Part shown: positions 36,142 through 44,847 of the stretch, in pieces
Position numbering within the stretch: the first letter of the stretch is position 1
Layout of the letters: each line of letters starts with the position of its first letter
Origin: Candidatus Gastranaerophilales bacterium
GTDB taxonomy: Bacteria; Cyanobacteriota; Vampirovibrionia; Gastranaerophilales; Gastranaerophilaceae
Direction of reading: 5' to 3'
DNA length: 64,000 bases
NCBI GenBank assembly: GCA_944325735.1
Contig: CALVBI010000002.1
Coordinates: 248,001-312,000, forward strand
Notes under the pieces: model-generated
Database searches by the model: none
Told to the model about the DNA's origin: nothing
The model's input: only the letters and a program-made list of their open reading frames with translations
Made by a program: the position numbers and the translations under genes

Positions 36142-37362
36142 ATGAAAACTAATAAAGTTAATAATATATCATTTACTAATGCTGGGAATATTGGAACAGG
36201 ATTGAAAGTTGCAAGTAAAATTATAGGAATACAAGAAGGTGGTGCAGGGTTATCTAATATAAGATTTATTCAAGATAGTGCAACAGGCCTTGTGCCTAAA
36301 GCTGTATTTGCAAGAAGTAAAGCTGATTTAGGTGAAAATACATTTTTAGAGTTATCAGAATCTGTTTTGGTATATTATTTCCCTACAATTTTAGGAGAGG
36401 GAATTTTTAGAAAATTATATTCTAAAAAGCTTCCAACTGATTTGAAAAAACAAATAGCAACTCCTGCCGTGGATTTATTAAAGACTAATAATCAGGCAGT
36501 AAATAAAAAATTATTACCGGTTAAAGCAGCTCTTGCATTGAGTGCTTTTGCTATTCCTTTAGTTGAATATACTCTTAATTATTTTAAAAATTTAATGACT
36601 TTGAAGGTTTTTAAACAATCAGATTTTGAAAATATTGCTAATTTGAATAAAAAGAAATCAGAAAATACGGAACAAGCAAAAAAAGTAGAGAATAGTGCAA
36701 AAAAACATATTAAGTTAGCTGCAGGCATTTATTCTGCTTGTCTTGCTTTGAGTGCATTATTGATCAAAAAAGGTGAAAAATCTAAATCTCTTCAAAATAT
36801 TTCTGAAATGATATTAGCACCTGGTACTAAGTTTTTTAAAAATAATAAAAAGAAAGCTGATTTTTTAAATAAATATTTTAGTCTTGATTTTGCTGATAAC
36901 AACGGGAAATTAGCATTAAGCAGAGGACAGCTTACATCTTGTGTTTTAGTTGGCGGAGTCGGATATTTTGGAGCATCAAAAGATAGAGGAAAACAGAATT
37001 TTCTAGAAACTTTGTTCAGATATCCTCTTGTTGGTTTTTATATTATTTGCGGAAATGAATTGTTAGAAAAAGGCTTTAGAAAATTCCTTTACAAGAATGG
37101 AAAATGCAAAGAATTGATTAATGAAAAATTAGAAGTTCCTAATTTAAAAGATTTAAGAGGTATTGCGGAAAAACATGGCGGTGATATTGATGCTATGTAT
37201 AAAAAACTTTTAAAACAAAAAGTATTAATCGCAGGTCTACCATTGTTATTTGGAATTGGAGTTATGGGATTTTTTATTGCAGGAACTTCAAACCTGTTTA
37301 CTAAATTTAGATATAACAGAGATGTAAAAAATAAAGAACAAGGTAAAAAGGAATTAATATAG
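36142..37362 (+). CDS. Trp-free lineage-type membrane protein downstream of an attenuator
   Basis: The 406-residue protein begins with MKTNKVNNISFTNAG and has several hydrophobic segments: YYFPTILGEGIF (about 92), ALALSAFAIPLVEY (about 132), AGIYSACLALSALLI (about 195), SCVLVGGVGYFGA (about 272) and a C-terminal helix VLIAGLPLLFGIGVMGFFIAG, followed by a basic tail. It contains no tryptophan. ATG follows AAAGGAAA. It is the only gene after the Trp attenuator because the next gene converges on it, so its expression should rise when charged tRNA-Trp is scarce. Its biochemical role is unknown; transport is possible but not supported by a recognised motif. Confidence 0.75.
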   Translation: MKTNKVNNISFTNAGNIGTGLKVASKIIGIQEGGAGLSNIRFIQDSATGLVPKAVFARSKADLGENTFLELSESVLVYYFPTILGEGIFRKLYSKKLPTDLKKQIATPAVDLLKTNNQAVNKKLLPVKAALALSAFAIPLVEYTLNYFKNLMTLKVFKQSDFENIANLNKKKSENTEQAKKVENSAKKHIKLAAGIYSACLALSALLIKKGEKSKSLQNISEMILAPGTKFFKNNKKKADFLNKYFSLDFADNNGKLALSRGQLTSCVLVGGVGYFGASKDRGKQNFLETLFRYPLVGFYIICGNELLEKGFRKFLYKNGKCKELINEKLEVPNLKDLRGIAEKHGGDIDAMYKKLLKQKVLIAGLPLLFGIGVMGFFIAGTSNLFTKFRYNRDVKNKEQGKKELI

Positions 37363-37363
37363 A

Positions 37364-38227
37364 TTAAAAATAAATTTCTTTTACAAGTTCAAGTATTTGA
37401 TTAATAAATTTTCTATAAGCAGCTCTGTCTGCTTCGCCTGATAAAATAATATCTGCTTTTGCTGCTGTTGGGTGAATGTGGGTTTTAGCTTTATTTGAAG
37501 CATTTTCATATACTTCATCTGCAGAATCACCTAAATCTCTTTCTGCTGCTCTTTTATAAAATCTTTCTTTTTGAATATCGTGAGATACATCAACATATAT
37601 TTTAAAATCAAATGCATCAACAACTTTGTCTGTGAGAGTAAATAGACCTTCTGAAATTATTATTTTTGAAGGGTAAGCAGGTTTTACATTATCACGTCTT
37701 ATAGCAGTTCCTGACATATCATATTCTGGTAAAAGAACTGTGTTTCCAAAAAGTAGAGATTTTATATGCTTTTTCATTAACTCTAATTCAAGAGCTTCTG
37801 GGATATCTAAGTCATAATGTTTTGCAAATTCTGCAAAACTGCCTGCTTTTTTTACCATATCTGAGCGGTCATAATAATAATCGTCTGTATTAATTCTTGT
37901 AATTGCATTTTTAATACAATATTCTTCTGCAAAGCCTTGTATTGTATTAATAATATCTAAGGCAATTGTGGATTTGCCGCTAGCTGTTTCTCCTGCAATT
38001 CCTACAGAGCAGGATCTTGTAATATTATTTGATAAAAATAATGCCATTTTTTGAATGGCAGAACTTTTAACTTTACGAAATATTGAATTGTCAGAATTCA
38101 TTTCATTAAAGAAAATTTGATTTAATCTTTTTTCAATATAAATAAAAAGATTTTTGTTATCGTTAGAATGAAGAAAACTTTGTTTGTTTTTAGTTTCTGT
38201 AAAATTTTTAGTTATAGTATTTTGCAA
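37364..38227 (-). CDS. Uridine kinase-like P-loop kinase
   Basis: The 287-residue protein has a Walker A loop in VGIAGETASGKSTIA near residue 75, a substrate-binding stretch INTDDYYYDRSDM, and a Walker B/lid region IIISEGLFTLTD then VDVSHDIQKERFYKR. This is the uridine kinase/phosphoribulokinase fold. The 70-residue N-terminal extension is polar and unusual for Udk. It may phosphorylate uridine or another small alcohol; the substrate is not certain. It converges on the gene at 36142 with one base between stops. Confidence 0.82.
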   Translation of the reverse strand: MQNTITKNFTETKNKQSFLHSNDNKNLFIYIEKRLNQIFFNEMNSDNSIFRKVKSSAIQKMALFLSNNITRSCSVGIAGETASGKSTIALDIINTIQGFAEEYCIKNAITRINTDDYYYDRSDMVKKAGSFAEFAKHYDLDIPEALELELMKKHIKSLLFGNTVLLPEYDMSGTAIRRDNVKPAYPSKIIISEGLFTLTDKVVDAFDFKIYVDVSHDIQKERFYKRAAERDLGDSADEVYENASNKAKTHIHPTAAKADIILSGEADRAAYRKFINQILELVKEIYF

Positions 38228-38333
38228 TGTATAAATCCTTATTTCTTATCACGTATAAAAAGTGAACAAAAAAAAATTTGCCAACTGCTTTTTTATATAT
38301 TAACAAAAATAAGTAAAAAAAGAGCAAAATATG

Positions 38334-38381
38334 TATAAATGTTAATTTAACATTTATATTTATATAAAAATATGGTATAAT
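38334..38381 (+). promoter_or_regulatory. Promoter with overlapping palindromic operator-like site
   Basis: A perfect palindrome with 12-base arms around one T (38334-38358, arms TATAAATGTTAA and its complement) covers the expected -35 region of a TATAAT at 38376-38381. The site precedes the gene at 38407 and could bind a dimeric repressor; no regulator is identified. Confidence 0.45.
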
Positions 38382-38406
38382 ATATTATTGAAACATAGGT
38401 GATAGA

Positions 38407-38877
38407 ATGAAAATAAATTATAAAAAAGTTTTATCAGTTGGTTCTGTGGTCTTAATAGTTAGCTTTTCTGTATATTATTTTTACATATATTATCTTAATC
38501 AAAAATCCTATGAGAAGTTAAATATATGTCAGAATGACGATTTGATTGTAAAATTGATATCTAAAAATATTAATCCGTTCAGTAAATTTAATTATATAAA
38601 GAAAAGGAATCAAGATTGTAATACTCTTTTAATTGAAAATAAATATAATTTAATAAATTTACAAGAGCCTAATCAAGAAGTTTGTTCTGTTTTGTCTTCT
38701 TCTACTAATTCTGTATCAATGCTTGTGCTTACATATGTAAATGATATGTATGATAGAGAAACAGCAGCTAAAGAATTAAATAAAACAGTAAATTTGATGA
38801 GTAATTTTAATTCTTGCCCTGAATATATGGATAATATGATAATTTTAGTAAAATTGAAAAAACGTTTAGGATTATAG
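38407..38877 (+). CDS. Single-pass membrane protein of unknown function
   Basis: The 156-residue protein has a short basic start and one membrane helix (VLSVGSVVLIVSFSVYYFYIYYL, quoted in part: residues 8-30), followed by a polar domain with four Cys (NICQNDD, QDCNTL, QEVCSVL, SCPEY) that could form disulphides outside the membrane. No known family was recognised. The upstream region contains a palindrome overlapping its likely promoter. A prepilin-like gene follows 100 bases downstream. Confidence 0.65.
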   Translation: MKINYKKVLSVGSVVLIVSFSVYYFYIYYLNQKSYEKLNICQNDDLIVKLISKNINPFSKFNYIKKRNQDCNTLLIENKYNLINLQEPNQEVCSVLSSSTNSVSMLVLTYVNDMYDRETAAKELNKTVNLMSNFNSCPEYMDNMIILVKLKKRLGL

Positions 38878-38977
38878 TGCAAATCTAATTATTATTTTTA
38901 ATATTTTTTTATAATTATATTGATAAAAATTAAATATTAATTTATAATGTAAATGTTATTATTAAATGGAGAGTTGT

Positions 38978-39712
38978 ATGAAAAGAAAAGCTTTTACTCT
39001 AGCAGAAGTTCTTGTAACTTTAGGTATTATAGGTGTGGTATCTGCAATGACTATGCCTACATTAATTCAAAACCAACAAGAAAAAGTTCTTATTAACCAG
39101 CTTAAAGTTGCTAATAGTATTTTAAGTAATGTTGCATTAGCGGCATCTGAAAAATATGGACCAATGGATATGTGGGTGAATGATTATTCTCAAGGTACTG
39201 TTTATATGTCATATAATAAGGCAAATTTTGAAAAATATTTTATTCCATACTTGAAAGTTCAAAAATATTGTAAAACTGCTAAGGGTTGTTTTTCTGATGA
39301 GGTTGTATTTAGTGGAAGTAGTAGTGTAAATTCTAATGCCAATTACACAAAAGCTCTATTAAATAATGGAATGTCAATTGCGGTTGCAAGTTTATCTTTT
39401 GGAAAATCTAGAGGTGGTTCAATACTTGTCGATGTGAATGGGTTTAAGAAACCTAATCAATGGGGTAAGGATTTATTTTATTTTGCAATCCCAAGTGATG
39501 GTTCTGGAATATATCCATCTTTTTCTAGTGCTTTTAAAGAGGGTAATAATTCTCAAGGTTATTATTCTATATCAAAGCAATATAGTGGCTGTTACAAGAG
39601 TATTGGTTCTACATACATGCCTTATCGAGCATATTGTACAGGTTGGGCACTTAGACAGGAAAATATGGATTATTTAAAATGTACAAGTGCAAGTTCTTGT
39701 GAAGAACGTTAA
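38978..39712 (+). CDS. Prepilin-like protein without homopolymer tract
   Basis: The ATG at 38978 has GGAG six bases upstream and gives a short five-residue leader (MKRKA) before FTLAEVLVTLGIIGVVSA, with Ala at -1 and Glu at +5. The 244-residue product has Cys pairs (CKTAKGC, CTSASSC) and the C-terminal motif DVNGFKKPNQWGKDLF shared with the other prepilins here. It is a useful control: same family, normal leader, no G or C run. An ATG 12 bases upstream is less well placed. Confidence 0.88.
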   Translation: MKRKAFTLAEVLVTLGIIGVVSAMTMPTLIQNQQEKVLINQLKVANSILSNVALAASEKYGPMDMWVNDYSQGTVYMSYNKANFEKYFIPYLKVQKYCKTAKGCFSDEVVFSGSSSVNSNANYTKALLNNGMSIAVASLSFGKSRGGSILVDVNGFKKPNQWGKDLFYFAIPSDGSGIYPSFSSAFKEGNNSQGYYSISKQYSGCYKSIGSTYMPYRAYCTGWALRQENMDYLKCTSASSCEER

Positions 39713-39737
39713 TACTAACAATTTTTTAATTCAAAGA

Positions 39738-39775
39738 AGTTATTTAATTCTACTTATTAGTAGAATTAAATAACT
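39738..39775. terminator. 17-bp perfect hairpin between convergent genes
   Basis: Arms of 17 bases (AGTTATTTAATTCTACT and its complement) with a 4-base loop lie between the stops of the prepilin gene and the CheR-like gene. No strong U-run follows, but the position suggests a bidirectional transcription barrier. Confidence 0.55.
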
Positions 39776-39792
39776 TTACGAAATAATAATTA

Positions 39793-40554
39793 TTATAGTT
39801 TTTGGTATACGTGTTCAAATATTTTCATAAATTTGTTTTCTAAAAGATATCTGTCAATAAATGTGTTAGAAGTATCATGTTGTCCAATAATAAACATACT
39901 TCCTTGTTTTAATTTATTAGATACAATTTTAACAAATTTTTCTACTTTGTTATCTTCAAAATATCCTAATATGTTTCTGCATAATAATATTGTGTCAGAA
40001 TTATCATTTAGTTCTGCCAAAATGTTATACATATCAGCTCTTTCAAAGTGAACTCTGTTTTTTAATAAATTTGTTGCTTTTAATGTTTTTTTATTTTGAA
40101 GAGTTATATCCTCTTTTATGTTAAGTATTTTATTTGTTTCTGTAAAATATTTAGAATAATCTTCAGAGTTTATTTGAAGAGACATTCTATCTACCAAACT
40201 AGTATTTATAAGTCCGCTTCTTGCCGCATTTACAATTTCTTCATCTATATCATAAGCTTTAATAGGGAAAAATTTATCAGAATTTTTATTCGGATAATTT
40301 TCAAGAAGAGAGATTATTTGCGTATAAGCTTCAGAACCGTCAGAAGATGCAAATTGGATTATATTAACTCTATTTATATTGCAAAAATGATTTTTTTCAT
40401 ATTTAGCAAGTCTTTTCCATTCTATATCGTCTCTAAAAAGCCAGCTGTTTGTCCCAAATTCGTCACCATTTGTGGTTGTGTAAAATCTTGCACAGCTGCC
40501 AAATGAAAACTTATTAGGGTATTGTTGATAGTTTATTCTTTGTTGAATTTTCAT
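39793..40554 (-). CDS. CheR-like SAM-dependent methyltransferase
   Basis: The 253-residue protein shows the CheR-type order: IIQFASSDGSEAYTQI (SAM-binding motif I, replacing the usual CSTGEE), IKAYDIDEEIVNAARSG, and DTILLCRNILGYF (motif corresponding to the FCRNVLIYF of CheR). CheR enzymes methylate chemoreceptor glutamates, but no chemotaxis genes are nearby and the N-terminal CheR helical domain is lacking. The N-terminal tail ends in NKFSFGSC, like other unknown proteins here. It may methylate something else. Confidence 0.72.
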   Translation of the reverse strand: MKIQQRINYQQYPNKFSFGSCARFYTTTNGDEFGTNSWLFRDDIEWKRLAKYEKNHFCNINRVNIIQFASSDGSEAYTQIISLLENYPNKNSDKFFPIKAYDIDEEIVNAARSGLINTSLVDRMSLQINSEDYSKYFTETNKILNIKEDITLQNKKTLKATNLLKNRVHFERADMYNILAELNDNSDTILLCRNILGYFEDNKVEKFVKIVSNKLKQGSMFIIGQHDTSNTFIDRYLLENKFMKIFEHVYQKL

Positions 40555-40605
40555 ATATCAACTAAAAAAAATAAACAATAAATTTTTTGCTAATGAAATA
40601 TTAAT

Positions 40606-40635
40606 AAAAAGACACTCTATATAGAGTGTCTTTTT
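40606..40635. terminator. Terminator after tRNA-Leu
   Basis: AAAAAGACACTCTAT is directly followed by its reverse complement, giving an A-run/hairpin/T-run that works on the minus strand immediately after the tRNA. Confidence 0.88.
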
Positions 40636-40638
40636 ATT

Positions 40639-40722
40639 TGCCGAAGGCCGGACTCGAACCGGCACGTGGTTGCCCACACAAGATTTTGAGTCTAGCACGT
40701 CTACCAATTTCATCACTTCGGC
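40639..40722 (-). tRNA. tRNA-Leu (CAA)
   Basis: The minus strand folds into a class II tRNA: acceptor arm GCCGAAG/CTTCGGC with discriminator A, a D arm with TTGGTAGAC, anticodon loop CTCAAAA (anticodon CAA), a long variable arm and T arm GGTTCGAGTCC. The anticodon stem has one T-T mismatch. CCA is not encoded. Confidence 0.93.
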
Positions 40723-40883
40723 ATATATTTAATTGTCATATATTTATTTTAGCAGAAAAATTTCAAATTTCAAATAAAATTTTTAAAAATTTTTTAATAG
40801 GTATGTTTTTCTTACTAAGGGTTGATTAAATTATATTTTCTAGCATTTAACATGCATATATAAATTTTTTGAAAAGAGGGTTT

Positions 40884-41666
40884 ATGAGATACGTTATAAT
40901 TTGTATTTGTTCTTTTTTATTTATATCTATTCCAGCTAATTCAGCTGTTATGGAAGGCGGTGTTTCAAAAACTGGTGTTGGTAATATGAGCAGAATTGTA
41001 GATAATGCTACAAATTTACCTGTAGCTGGTGCTAAAGTAAGTTTGCCAAAAAATAATTACACAACTTATTCTAATGGTGATGGAGCTTTCACTCTTAATA
41101 CGGATGTAAAAAATCCTACAATTTTGTCCGTCGAAAAAGAAGGGTATAGACCTTTTTCTTTAACTATAAATGAAAAAATTGCATCAAAGCCAATAATTGT
41201 AGGGATTGAAAAAAGTAATATACAAGATGTTGTGATATCCTCAGAAATGTTCCATTTAGGAGATGACAGATTTTCTGATAATTCAGCTAACTCTGGAGAA
41301 TTTAAAGCTAAATCAATTGGTCCCTTTTTCTCTAAATCATTTAAAATTAGTGCGAATGCTTTGTCAAAAAGAAATTATCTTGTGATTGGTTCAATTATTG
41401 GAATTGATACTTTAATGGCTAGGTCTATGAAACAAAATTCTGTTATTCATTCTTATTCAAGTCCTCCTGAAATATTCTTTAATGGGGCTAAAATTGCCGA
41501 AATTCAGCTAAATGGAGATGGACAAAGAGTTAAAATCCCAAATAACCTTTTGCGTCCTGGACAAATGAATGAAGTGACGATAAGAACTGGTAGAAATCTT
41601 CAGCAGACTGCATATATAGATTATGATGATATTGAATTTATGAATTTAACAATTCAATCTGAATAA
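40884..41666 (+). CDS. Secreted protein with carboxypeptidase-regulatory-like domain
   Basis: The ATG at 40884 follows AGAGGG and gives a signal peptide (YVIICICSFLFISIPANSA). A beta-sandwich of the carboxypeptidase regulatory (CarboxypepD_reg) type follows at about 35-105: IVDNATNLPVAGAKVSLP, YSNGDGAFTL, SVEKEGYRPF. The C-terminal 140 residues form a second, unrecognised beta-rich domain (PPEIFFNGAKIAEIQLNGDG). It is probably periplasmic or surface exposed. A TTG at 40869 is in frame but would place charged residues before the signal peptide. Confidence 0.75.
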   Translation: MRYVIICICSFLFISIPANSAVMEGGVSKTGVGNMSRIVDNATNLPVAGAKVSLPKNNYTTYSNGDGAFTLNTDVKNPTILSVEKEGYRPFSLTINEKIASKPIIVGIEKSNIQDVVISSEMFHLGDDRFSDNSANSGEFKAKSIGPFFSKSFKISANALSKRNYLVIGSIIGIDTLMARSMKQNSVIHSYSSPPEIFFNGAKIAEIQLNGDGQRVKIPNNLLRPGQMNEVTIRTGRNLQQTAYIDYDDIEFMNLTIQSE

Positions 41667-41667
41667 T

Positions 41668-41694
41668 AAAAAACGACTTTTGGGTAAAAAGTCG
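41668..41694 (-). terminator. Terminator for the minus-strand gene at 41803
   Basis: CGACTTTT/AAAAGTCG with a 4-base loop; on the minus strand it is followed by six T. It lies between two convergent genes. Confidence 0.75.
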
Positions 41695-41802
41695 CAAATT
41701 AAGGAAACAAAATATATAAAATTTTTATAATTTAATATTGGATTAGTATAATTTAGTAAATTATATATTCTTTGATCATTATTGTTTAATGCTTTAAAAT
41801 TA

Positions 41803-42861
41803 TTAACCGAATGTTTTGAATGTAGATTCAGTGTTCTTTTCAATAACTTTTTGTACTGCATCCATTTCAGTTTGAATTGCATCTTGTTCTGTATCTAATT
41901 GTTTTAATCTTAATTCTAAGTTTTTATCTTCAGCTTGAACAATTTCAATTTTTGCATTGATATTTTGAATAGATTGATCATATTCATATTTATCATATTC
42001 ATATTGATTCATAGCGTCATCATATGCAGCTTGGTCTGTTACTGTATTAGTTGTTACTGCGTATGTAACTTCGTCATCTTGTCCAGGATTTAATGTAATA
42101 TTGATAATTCTGCCTGATGCGTCTTGTTCTAAACGAGCTGTAACACCTTTGATTTCTTCTGTTTCAGTTGCAGAACCAACTGTATATGTAGGAATATTGC
42201 TTTGAGATGCTCCATTTTCGTTATAAATTGTGTTTGGAGATTCTAAAACATCTTTTTTTACAAAATATGGAGACCAAGTTCCGGTAGATGTGTTTTGTAC
42301 GTATCTTACCATCCAATCTGCATCACCATATTTGCTGTTTAATTCTTCAATATATTTTTTTTCTTCTGCTTCAAGTTTTTTAATTTGATCTGCTGATAAA
42401 GTGCTTAGGTAAGGATCATTTCCTGTATATTTTCCTTCTCCATCTACAGGGATTGTTCCACCTAAATCTCTTAATTCTTGTCCGCCAACAAAGTATGAAT
42501 AATCTGGAACAGTTGGAGTTCCGTTATTAACTCTTGTATAAATAGCAGGAGCTGCTCCAATTACAGCGAAATCATTTTTCCAAGTTGAAGTGTAGCTGAT
42601 TAAATAAGTTCCATCAGCTTGTGCAATAAGTGAGCTGATAGAGTTGTTTAATGCACCATCTGTAAAGTTGTATACTGTTTTTGTGTAATCTGAAACAGAA
42701 GGAGGAACAGGTACTGTCATGCCTAGTAATTGGTTATAGTAGTTAGCAGACTGATTACCTAGAGTTGTTCTCTGTTGGTTAATCTGTTGACCTTCATATT
42801 CAGTATTTGATTTTCTAGCGGTAAGACCTAAAAATCTTGCCTGAGAAGCTGCCATACCCAT
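41803..42861 (-). CDS. ARFLGLTARK-type protein of unknown function
   Basis: The 352-residue product starts MGMAASQARFLGLTARKSN and continues QQINQQRTTLGNQ, a conserved-looking helical N terminus, then a beta-rich middle containing many Tyr and Thr (VYNFTDGALNN, TYLISYTSTWKNDF) and a C-terminal coiled coil (QNINAKIEIVQAEDKNLELRL). Helical ends around a variable middle recall filament-forming proteins such as flagellin or hook proteins, but no known family motif is present. AAAGG lies 9 bases before the ATG and an extended -10 (TTGGTATAAT) further upstream. The motif FLGLTA recurs at 16967-17260. Confidence 0.72.
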   Translation of the reverse strand: MGMAASQARFLGLTARKSNTEYEGQQINQQRTTLGNQSANYYNQLLGMTVPVPPSVSDYTKTVYNFTDGALNNSISSLIAQADGTYLISYTSTWKNDFAVIGAAPAIYTRVNNGTPTVPDYSYFVGGQELRDLGGTIPVDGEGKYTGNDPYLSTLSADQIKKLEAEEKKYIEELNSKYGDADWMVRYVQNTSTGTWSPYFVKKDVLESPNTIYNENGASQSNIPTYTVGSATETEEIKGVTARLEQDASGRIINITLNPGQDDEVTYAVTTNTVTDQAAYDDAMNQYEYDKYEYDQSIQNINAKIEIVQAEDKNLELRLKQLDTEQDAIQTEMDAVQKVIEKNTESTFKTFG

Positions 42862-43007
42862 GACATTTTTCCTTTCGCTTTGTTTCCTTGTTATTATCTA
42901 CGGCAATAAAGCAAGAAATCTTTAATAATTATACCAAAAATCTTAATATTTCGTTACAAATATCATTTGTTTGTAGTAGGAAATATAGCGAAAATCGTTA
43001 ATATTAA

Positions 43008-44249
43008 TTACTTTAGAATGCTTTTTAATTCATTAATAACAAATTCCATTGCACCTTGTTGGAATTCAAATACTGTTTTACAATCATTACAGCTTTCAAT
43101 ATAAAACTCTTTATCTTCTAATAATTTGTGCATGTAATTTGTTAGTTCTTGAGGAGTTTTAACAACTTTACCTGCTTTAGAACGTGATAAAATCCAGTAA
43201 ATATCTCTAAAGTTATGAATTGATGGTCCAGAAATTGCAGGTTTATTGTATACAACCGCTTCAAGAGGGTTATGGCCTCCTGTTTTATTAAAACTGCCTC
43301 CAATAAACGCAAAATCACATATTTGGTACATTTTGCTTAATTCCCCAAGTGTATCAAGAATAATAATATCATTGTTTGAAAAAGTATCATTATTAGATCT
43401 TTGTCCATAAGGAAGATTTGTTTTTTCGACCAATTCTTTAACATTATTAACTCTTGTAAGATGTCTTGGAGCGAGTAATAGTTTAATATCAGGGAATTCT
43501 TTTTTTAATTCAGAAAAAGAGTTTAATACTATTTCATCTTCTCCTTTGTGAGTGCTGCCTGCAATGATTATTCTATTATTAGCTTTACCTATTTCAATAT
43601 TTGCATCAACTTTTTTTACATCAAATTTAAGGTTTTTCATAACCATTGTTTTGTCTGATGGTGCACCTATGCTGATAAATTTTTCTTTATCTTCTTCGCT
43701 TTGAGTAAGAATTTTTGTGTAATTTTTGAAAAGTTCTTTAAAGAAGCCTTTTAATAAGCGATAGCTTTTATATGTTGAATCAGAAATTCTTCCATTAATT
43801 ACAAATAAAGGAATTTCTCTTTTTTTACAATAAGCAGCAAAAGTTGGCCATAATTCTGTTTCTGCAATTAAGACAATACTTGGTTTAATTTTCTTTAAAA
43901 ATAATTCAACACATATAGTTATATCAAATGGAAAATATGTTATAAAATCAGCGATATTATCAAATTTTTTATGTGCAATTTCCTGTCCTGTTTTAGTTCC
44001 TGTAGTAATAACTATTTTGTAATCAGGAAAAGTTTCTTTTGTCTTCTTAATTAAATTTTCAAGAGCTATAACTTCTCCTACAGATACGCCATGGAACATT
44101 ATTACTTTTTCTCCCAATTCTGGAGATGTAAATTTTCCAAGTTTTTCTTTCCAGCCAGGTAAAAATTTCCCGCGACATGCTCTTACTGCTGCATAAATTG
44201 GCAGTGAGATTAAAAATAATATTGTTGATAAAATTCTATAAATAAACAT
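43008..44249 (-). CDS. waaA: 3-deoxy-D-manno-octulosonic acid transferase
   Basis: WaaA (KdtA) adds Kdo to lipid A precursors at the inner membrane. The 413-residue GT-B enzyme (family 30) has an N-terminal membrane anchor (ILSTILFLISLPIYAA), MFHGVSVGEV with the catalytic acid, ITTGTKTGQE, IAETELWPTF, and the Kdo-binding C half with IAGSTHKGE, LAPRHLTR and GGHNPLEA. The ATG at 44249 with GGA six bases upstream gives the normal start; a TTG at 44291 would extend it. Confidence 0.94.
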   Translation of the reverse strand: MFIYRILSTILFLISLPIYAAVRACRGKFLPGWKEKLGKFTSPELGEKVIMFHGVSVGEVIALENLIKKTKETFPDYKIVITTGTKTGQEIAHKKFDNIADFITYFPFDITICVELFLKKIKPSIVLIAETELWPTFAAYCKKREIPLFVINGRISDSTYKSYRLLKGFFKELFKNYTKILTQSEEDKEKFISIGAPSDKTMVMKNLKFDVKKVDANIEIGKANNRIIIAGSTHKGEDEIVLNSFSELKKEFPDIKLLLAPRHLTRVNNVKELVEKTNLPYGQRSNNDTFSNNDIIILDTLGELSKMYQICDFAFIGGSFNKTGGHNPLEAVVYNKPAISGPSIHNFRDIYWILSRSKAGKVVKTPQELTNYMHKLLEDKEFYIESCNDCKTVFEFQQGAMEFVINELKSILK

Positions 44250-44340
44250 AATTCCAACAGTGATTATATAATAAAAAAAATAACTGTTCAATTTTAATTA
44301 TAATATTGACATTACCATTTAAAAAACCTAAAATGTTGAT

Positions 44341-44847
44341 ATGGCAATAGTATATTTAAGTTTAGGTTCAAATTTCGGCGATCGCATCGGATATGTTCAA
44401 CAAGCAACAAGTTTGCTTGGCGCATCTGATAATATAAATCTTATAAGGACATCTGCTTTTTACGAAACAGAACCTTGGGGGATGGATTCCGAAAATTGGT
44501 TTGTTAATGCTGTTGTTGAAATTAAGACAAGTCTTTCACCTCAAGCTCTTTTAGCTGAATGTCAAAGAATTGAACATCAGTTGGGACGTAAGCGTGAAGA
44601 AAGTAAAGGATATTCTGATAGAACTATTGATATAGATATTTTGTTTTATAACAAAGATATAATTAATGATGAAAATCTTACGATTCCTCATAAATTTGTG
44701 CATTTAAGAGCGTTTACTCTTGTTCCTTTGCTAGAATTAATCCCGAATTTTGAACATCCGCTTTTGCATAAAACTATATCTGAATTGCATAATGATTTAG
44801 AAAACCCTGAAATGGTATTTTTGTATGGCACAAGAGTTGAAATCTAA
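44341..44847 (+). CDS. folK: 6-hydroxymethyl-7,8-dihydropterin pyrophosphokinase
   Basis: FolK activates the pterin for folate synthesis. The 168-residue protein has LSLGSNFGDR at the start, FYETEPWGM, the metal-binding RTIDIDILFY and IPHKFVHLRAFTLVPL. The length matches the monofunctional enzyme. There is no clear ribosome binding site before the ATG, which lies divergent from waaA. It overlaps the following flavoprotein gene by 23 bases. Confidence 0.95.
   Translation: MAIVYLSLGSNFGDRIGYVQQATSLLGASDNINLIRTSAFYETEPWGMDSENWFVNAVVEIKTSLSPQALLAECQRIEHQLGRKREESKGYSDRTIDIDILFYNKDIINDENLTIPHKFVHLRAFTLVPLLELIPNFEHPLLHKTISELHNDLENPEMVFLYGTRVEI

Noticed and set aside
38268-38277. Run of A considered as a slippage tract
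   Set aside because: Runs of A are expected in AT-rich DNA and this one lies in an intergenic region before a promoter, not in a coding leader.
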